Shown piece by piece: positions 6,450 through 9,430 of a stretch of 9,430 nucleotides of DNA (its first letter is position 1; every line of letters begins with the position of its first letter). The stretch is from Candidatus Nomurabacteria bacterium (GTDB taxonomy: Bacteria > Patescibacteriota > Saccharimonadia > Saccharimonadales > Saccharimonadaceae), in NCBI GenBank assembly GCA_031262565.1, contig JAISHL010000045.1, forward strand, positions 1 to 9,430, in the 5' to 3' direction. The notes below the pieces were generated by a model, which saw nothing but the letters and a program-made list of their open reading frames with translations, searched no databases and was not told where the DNA came from. Both the position numbers and the translations under genes were made by a program.

Positions 6450-7243
6450 TGGAAAACTATCTGGAATTTGCGAAAAAGTTGGCGCGGGATGCTGGCGAAA
6501 TCATGCAGAAATATTTTAATCAGGCAGTTGCTACACATTATAAAGGCGACAAAACCATTGTGACGGCGGCGGACGAGGAGATAAACCAGATGGTTATTGA
6601 CCGCGTGCAGGAGAAATATCCCGAACATGGCGTTTTTGGCGAAGAACAGTCTTTTGGTCAAGATAAAATTACGCTCTGGGTTTGTGACCCAGTTGACGGC
6701 ACGGCTATGTTTGCGCGCGGAATCCCGACGGCGGTTTTCTCTATTGCGCTGGTAGAGGACGGAGTGCCAAAAATTGGTGTGGTTTACGATCCGTTTATGG
6801 ATAAAATGTGGTATGCGAGCGTGGGTGGCGGGGCGTTTTGTGACGATAAACCGGTTTATGTAAACGAGACATTACTGGCCGATAACTCGGCGACGGTGAA
6901 TTTTGATACTTCGGCGCGATATATGCCGAAGGGCGACGCGTCTCATGTGGCGCAAAAAATTGTTCAATACGCGGACGAGCGAGTGTATTTAGTGTCAATT
7001 GGGAGCATAATTCACGCAGGCTGTTTGGTTGCGGAGGGTAAATTTGTCGCGGAAATTACAGGTGTAACAAAGGGTAAAAATATGGATGTCGCGGCGTTGA
7101 AAGTGATTGTTGAAGAGGCTGGCGGACGCGTGACGGATATTTTTGGCAATGAACAGCGTTATGATCGGGATATAAATGGCGCAATTATCTCAAATGCGGT
7201 GGTTTTTGACGAGCTGATGAGAGTTGGAAAGGGCGAAAAATGA
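6449..7243 (+). CDS. Inositol-monophosphatase-family sugar phosphatase
   Basis: 264 residues, the usual IMPase length. Members are Mg2+-dependent, Li+-sensitive phosphatases acting on inositol phosphates, histidinol phosphate, 3'-phosphoadenosine 5'-phosphate (PAP) or fructose bisphosphate. Metal-site motifs are present: VTAAD (38-42), GEE (64-66), DPVDGT (80-85; usually DPIDGT) and NMDVAAL (211-217; usually WDxAAG, so Trp is Met but the catalytic Asp D213 is kept), followed by EEAGG (222-226). Two ATGs are adjacent (6446 and 6449). AAGGAGG (6435-6441) is 4 nt from the first and 7 nt from the second, so the second is preferred. The cupin stop overlaps it (TGATG). The 3' end overlaps the next gene by ATGA. 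The substrate is undecided. A CysQ-like PAP phosphatase or a histidinol-phosphatase-like role is possible but unsupported. Confidence 0.9.
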   Translation: MENYLEFAKKLARDAGEIMQKYFNQAVATHYKGDKTIVTAADEEINQMVIDRVQEKYPEHGVFGEEQSFGQDKITLWVCDPVDGTAMFARGIPTAVFSIALVEDGVPKIGVVYDPFMDKMWYASVGGGAFCDDKPVYVNETLLADNSATVNFDTSARYMPKGDASHVAQKIVQYADERVYLVSIGSIIHAGCLVAEGKFVAEITGVTKGKNMDVAALKVIVEEAGGRVTDIFGNEQRYDRDINGAIISNAVVFDELMRVGKGEK

Positions 7244-7665
7244 ACGGAAAAATTTTCACCTTGCGATTAAAAACGAGCGAAAAATTACGCGCGACGTTAC
7301 AAAAATTTTGCGCGGACAATGGGATTTTGGCGGGCGGTATCGTGACTTGTGTGGGGGCGTTGTCATCGGCGACATTGCGCATGGCTGGAGCGACGCCGAC
7401 CGCGCAGGATGTTCGGACTTATGACGAGGATTTTGAAATCGTCAGTTTGGTCGGGACGTTGACTGATAATGATTGCCATTTGCATTTGTCGATCGCGAAT
7501 CGTGACGGTGCGGTGATCGGCGGGCATTTGAAAGAGGCGACCATAAATATTACGACCGAAATTGTAATCTTGGACGATCGTGATAAAATTTATGCAACAG
7601 AATTGGATGACACGGGTTTTACCTGTTTGTCGATTAAAGAACGCAATGATAAGGAAATAAAATGA
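7240..7665 (+). CDS. PCC domain (DUF296) protein
   Basis: 141 residues forming one PPC/PCC domain (plants and prokaryotes conserved, DUF296). The landmarks are ADNGILAGGIVTCVGAL (25-41), the strand FEIVSLVGTL (65-74), and the conserved histidines in HLHLS (H80, H82) and GGHL (H96), which form a metal-like site in solved bacterial members. The biochemical role of stand-alone prokaryotic PCC proteins is poorly defined. In plants the domain is fused to AT-hooks, but none is present here, so DNA binding is not suggested. The start overlaps the IMPase stop (ATGA). A purine-rich GGAAAGGG lies upstream. The stop again overlaps the next start (ATGA). The position in an Ile-responsive operon gives no obvious function. 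Confidence 0.86.
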   Translation: MNGKIFTLRLKTSEKLRATLQKFCADNGILAGGIVTCVGALSSATLRMAGATPTAQDVRTYDEDFEIVSLVGTLTDNDCHLHLSIANRDGAVIGGHLKEATINITTEIVILDDRDKIYATELDDTGFTCLSIKERNDKEIK

Positions 7666-8012
7666 CAAAAACGTCCGCAATAGATTTTATCGGAAAAGCG
7701 GTAGATGTTGTCATTGACCGCCCGCTTGGTTCAAGACATCCTGAGCATGACACGATTTATGAGGTTAATTATGGGTTTGTTCCGCAAACTATTAGCGGTG
7801 ACGGCGAGGAGCTTGACGCGTATATATTGAATCTTGACAAACCTGCGGAGAAAATTAGCGGAAAAGTTATCGCGGTTATTCAACGCTTGGATGATGATGA
7901 CGATAAGTTAATTATATCGGCGAACGGTCAAGATATTTCCGATGAAGATATTCGTAAAATGGTAAATTTTCAGGAAAAATATTTTAAGTATATTATAAAG
8001 AGAGGAGAATAA
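7662..8012 (+). CDS. ppa: Compact inorganic pyrophosphatase (family I)
   Basis: 116 residues, much shorter than E. coli Ppa (about 175), but the catalytic core is recognisable: IDRPLGSRHP (18-27), YEVNYGFVP (33-41), GDGEELDAYIL (46-56) with D47 and D52 at the spacing of E. coli D65 and D70, and the acidic run RLDDDDDK (75-82) corresponding to the D97/D102 loop, which looks shortened. The enzyme hydrolyses pyrophosphate in the cytoplasm and pulls PPi-releasing reactions forward. It sits directly before ileS (1-nt gap), whose product makes PPi with every aminoacylation. The start overlaps the PCC stop by ATGA, with AAGGA upstream. The C-terminal helices of long family members are missing. Activity is probable given the retained aspartates. 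Confidence 0.88.
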   Translation: MTKTSAIDFIGKAVDVVIDRPLGSRHPEHDTIYEVNYGFVPQTISGDGEELDAYILNLDKPAEKISGKVIAVIQRLDDDDDKLIISANGQDISDEDIRKMVNFQEKYFKYIIKRGE

Positions 8013-8013
8013 A

Positions 8014-9430
8014 ATGAGTAAAACTTTTAAACACGGCACGCGGCGTAAGGCGATCGAATATGAGAAAGCCCTCGTCGAATATTGGAAGAAAAATCGGACG
8101 TTTGAGAAGTCGGTCGAGCAGCGCGACCCAGCGAACAGTTACGTTTTTTATGACGGTCCACCGTTCATTACGGGTTTGCCACATCATGGGACATTGCTCA
8201 GTTCGATCGTGAAAGACTGCATTCCGCGTTATCAAACTATGCGTGGCAAACGCGTTGAAAGGCGGTGGGGTTGGGATTGTCACGGATTGCCAGCGGAGAA
8301 TTTTGTTGAAAAGCAGCTCGGTATTACGGATCGGCGTGACATTGGCACGAAAATCAGCCTCGAAGAATATATCACCAAGGCGCGCGAATCGATGGTGGCG
8401 AACAGTGAGATGTGGGAGAGCACGATCGACCGCGTGGGGCGTTGGGTGGATTTCAAAGGCGCGTATCGCACGATGGACAAGGATTTTATGGAGAGCGTTT
8501 GGTGGGCGTTCAAAAAACTTTACGATGCGGGCAAAATTTATGAGGGCGAAAAAGTTTTGATGTATGACACAAAATTCGCCACGCCAGTCAGTAAAAACGA
8601 AGTGACGATGGACAATGACGCGTATCAGACGGTGACTGATCCGAGTGTTTATGTGAAGTTCAAGATGAAAAAGCCAATTGTTAGTTTTGTCATGGGGATT
8701 AATGATGCGGAAAAAGACCTGCAAAAAATTGGCGTTAAAATTGTAGAGAAATATCCAAAAGCGCTCGATTATGATTGTTATGGCGTTGAGATTCCGCGCG
8801 AATCGCTAGAAAAATTTGAGGAGTATATTTCCGAAAAAATCGCACCTGAATTTTTTAATGAATATATTGATAATGGAAAAATCACTTTTACATTTAAGAC
8901 GGCAGATGGTAAGATTGAGAAATATTTTTGGAGTGAAGAAAATCATGGTGACGAGCCAAAAATCGCTGAGTTGGTGAAAAAATTCACAGGCTCGTATAGT
9001 GGCGTGCGAAATATGATTGAAAATAATAAATTCTACGGGTCTGATATTTTTACGCCGACGTATTTTTTGGCGTGGACAACGACGCCGTGGACACTACCAG
9101 CGAATACAGCATTGGCGGTGAATCCTGAGATGAAATATGTTGAGGTTGAAGTTAAAAATTCTGTCATTGCGAGCGGAGCGAAGCAATCTAGTGTGAATGA
9201 TACGGATTGCCACGGCGATGAATCGCCTCGCAATGACGATAGAGAGCGTTTTATCTTGGCGAAGAGTTTGGTTGAAAAAGTTTTGACGGACGAAAAAAAT
9301 CAGCTTTTGGAATATAAAGTTTCGCGAGAAATTGATGGCGCGGAATTGGTCGGAGAAGATTATGAACCAATAATGGAACAGTCTGATCAAGAGCTCATGC
9401 TAAACCACTCATATGTAGAATATGGAAAAG
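8014..9430 (+). CDS. ileS: Isoleucyl-tRNA synthetase, N-terminal half (runs off window)
   Basis: 472 codons are present and open to the right edge. Class I synthetase charging tRNA-Ile. N-terminal landmarks resemble type 2 (eukaryote-like) IleRS: PPFITGLPHHGTLLSSIVKD around residues 49-68, RRWGWDCHGLPAE (about 83-95), GRWVDF (about 141-146) and SVWWAFKKLYD (about 158-168). The class signature HxGH reads HHGT, so the last His is replaced by Thr. The CP1 editing domain begins with DPSVYVKF and has the threonine-rich editing motif WTTTPWTLPANTA (354-366). Two in-frame additions are visible: residues about 221-349, AT-rich and unlike known IleRS, and residues 384-408, encoded by a 75-bp palindromic repeat. 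GAGGAG (8002-8007), 6 nt before the ATG, sets the start. It is the last visible gene of the T-box operon and the expected target of the isoleucine T-box. The KMSKS motif lies beyond the window. Confidence 0.95.
   Translation, partial: MSKTFKHGTRRKAIEYEKALVEYWKKNRTFEKSVEQRDPANSYVFYDGPPFITGLPHHGTLLSSIVKDCIPRYQTMRGKRVERRWGWDCHGLPAENFVEKQLGITDRRDIGTKISLEEYITKARESMVANSEMWESTIDRVGRWVDFKGAYRTMDKDFMESVWWAFKKLYDAGKIYEGEKVLMYDTKFATPVSKNEVTMDNDAYQTVTDPSVYVKFKMKKPIVSFVMGINDAEKDLQKIGVKIVEKYPKALDYDCYGVEIPRESLEKFEEYISEKIAPEFFNEYIDNGKITFTFKTADGKIEKYFWSEENHGDEPKIAELVKKFTGSYSGVRNMIENNKFYGSDIFTPTYFLAWTTTPWTLPANTALAVNPEMKYVEVEVKNSVIASGAKQSSVNDTDCHGDESPRNDDRERFILAKSLVEKVLTDEKNQLLEYKVSREIDGAELVGEDYEPIMEQSDQELMLNHSYVEYGK
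8674..9060 (+). other. ileS: AT-rich insertion domain inside ileS (residues about 221-349)
   Basis: In IleRS the segment DPSVYVKF is normally followed within about 12 residues by the LAWTTTPWTLP strand. Here about 128 residues separate them, so roughly 115-120 are extra. Composition shifts: G+C is 15/60 at 8821-8880 and 19/60 at 8881-8940, against 31/60 at 8281-8340. The predicted protein is charged and mostly helical, with a beta segment KITFTFKTADGKIEKYFW (289-306). I recognise no domain family. Both edges remain in frame and the editing motif downstream is intact, so the enzyme is presumably functional. It could be a lineage-specific insertion or an acquired domain. Confidence 0.6.
9163..9237. 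repeat. 75-bp palindromic repeat (RPE/MITE-like) inserted in frame in ileS
   Basis: The element has perfect 11-bp terminal inverted repeats, GTCATTGCGAG (9163-9173) and CTCGCAATGAC (9227-9237). A second inverted pair, GCAATC (9183-9188) and GATTGC (9205-9210), flanks a central loop. The sequence GTCATTGCGAG...GAAGCAATC...GATTGCCACG...CTCGCAATGAC is the widespread intergenic palindrome seen in Rickettsia, Wolbachia and many other bacteria. Here it starts and ends exactly on codon boundaries (25 codons, residues 384-408), between a conserved NPEMKYVEVEV strand and RFILAKSLVEK. The encoded peptide is polar and includes SGAKQSS and PRND. Confidence 0.9.

Noticed and set aside
7993..8724. 243-codon open frame antisense to ileS
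   Set aside because: It is opposite a strongly conserved IleRS region, shows no recognisable domain, and has no ribosome binding site. It arises from codon bias in ileS.
9033..9390. Two minus-strand ORFs over the palindromic repeat
   Set aside because: They are read-through of the repeat's other strand (FAPLAMTE and LLRSARND type translations), common spurious peptides from this repeat family.
1..9430. Defence system, CRISPR array, prophage, tRNA or rRNA genes
   Set aside because: No spaced direct repeats, nuclease/helicase cassettes, integrase, attachment sites or tRNA-like cloverleaf genes were seen. The genes are housekeeping or metabolic.

Overview
The window looks like ordinary chromosome from a small-genome, moderately AT-rich bacterium. 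The genes are compact, tightly packed and often overlap. TGA is used as a normal stop (cupin, IMPase and PCC genes), so the UGA=Gly code of Gracilibacteria/Absconditabacteria does not apply. The type-2-like IleRS, the compact inorganic pyrophosphatase, the minimal SufS-SufU pair and the start signals described below fit a Patescibacteria/CPR member. Saccharibacteria is my best guess, at low confidence. The phylum is inferred, not shown.

Layout. (1) 1-170: the 3' end of a plus-strand flavin/NAD(P) oxidoreductase, overlapping by 4 nt the convergent sufU. (2) 167-1693, minus: a two-gene sufS-sufU cassette (cysteine desulfurase and Fe-S scaffold). (3) 1694-1756: a 63-nt divergent promoter region in which both extended -10 boxes sit 6 nt before an ATG, so both mRNAs should be leaderless. 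(4) 1757-2785, plus: an Ntn-hydrolase of the acyl-CoA:6-APA acyltransferase (C45) type. (5) 2799-5756, minus: uvrA, carrying an in-frame insertion with a cloverleaf-like palindromic structure. (6) 5757-6107: the uvrA promoter, the operon promoter, and a T-box leader with an AUC (Ile) specifier. (7) 6108-9430, plus: a translationally coupled operon of cupin, inositol-monophosphatase-family enzyme, PCC/DUF296 protein, inorganic pyrophosphatase and ileS, which runs off the right edge.

How it works together. The T-box at about 5897-6086 should sense uncharged tRNA-Ile and open the Shine-Dalgarno of the first operon gene. Translational coupling would carry the signal to IleRS, four genes downstream. 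The pyrophosphatase next to ileS removes the PPi made during aminoacylation.

The most unusual content is mobile or palindromic DNA inside housekeeping genes. A 75-bp palindromic repeat (25 codons exactly, ends GTCATTGCGAG/CTCGCAATGAC) is inserted in frame in the IleRS editing domain. A different structured insertion lies in uvrA. IleRS also carries an AT-rich insertion of about 120 residues just before its conserved editing-site threonine-rich motif.
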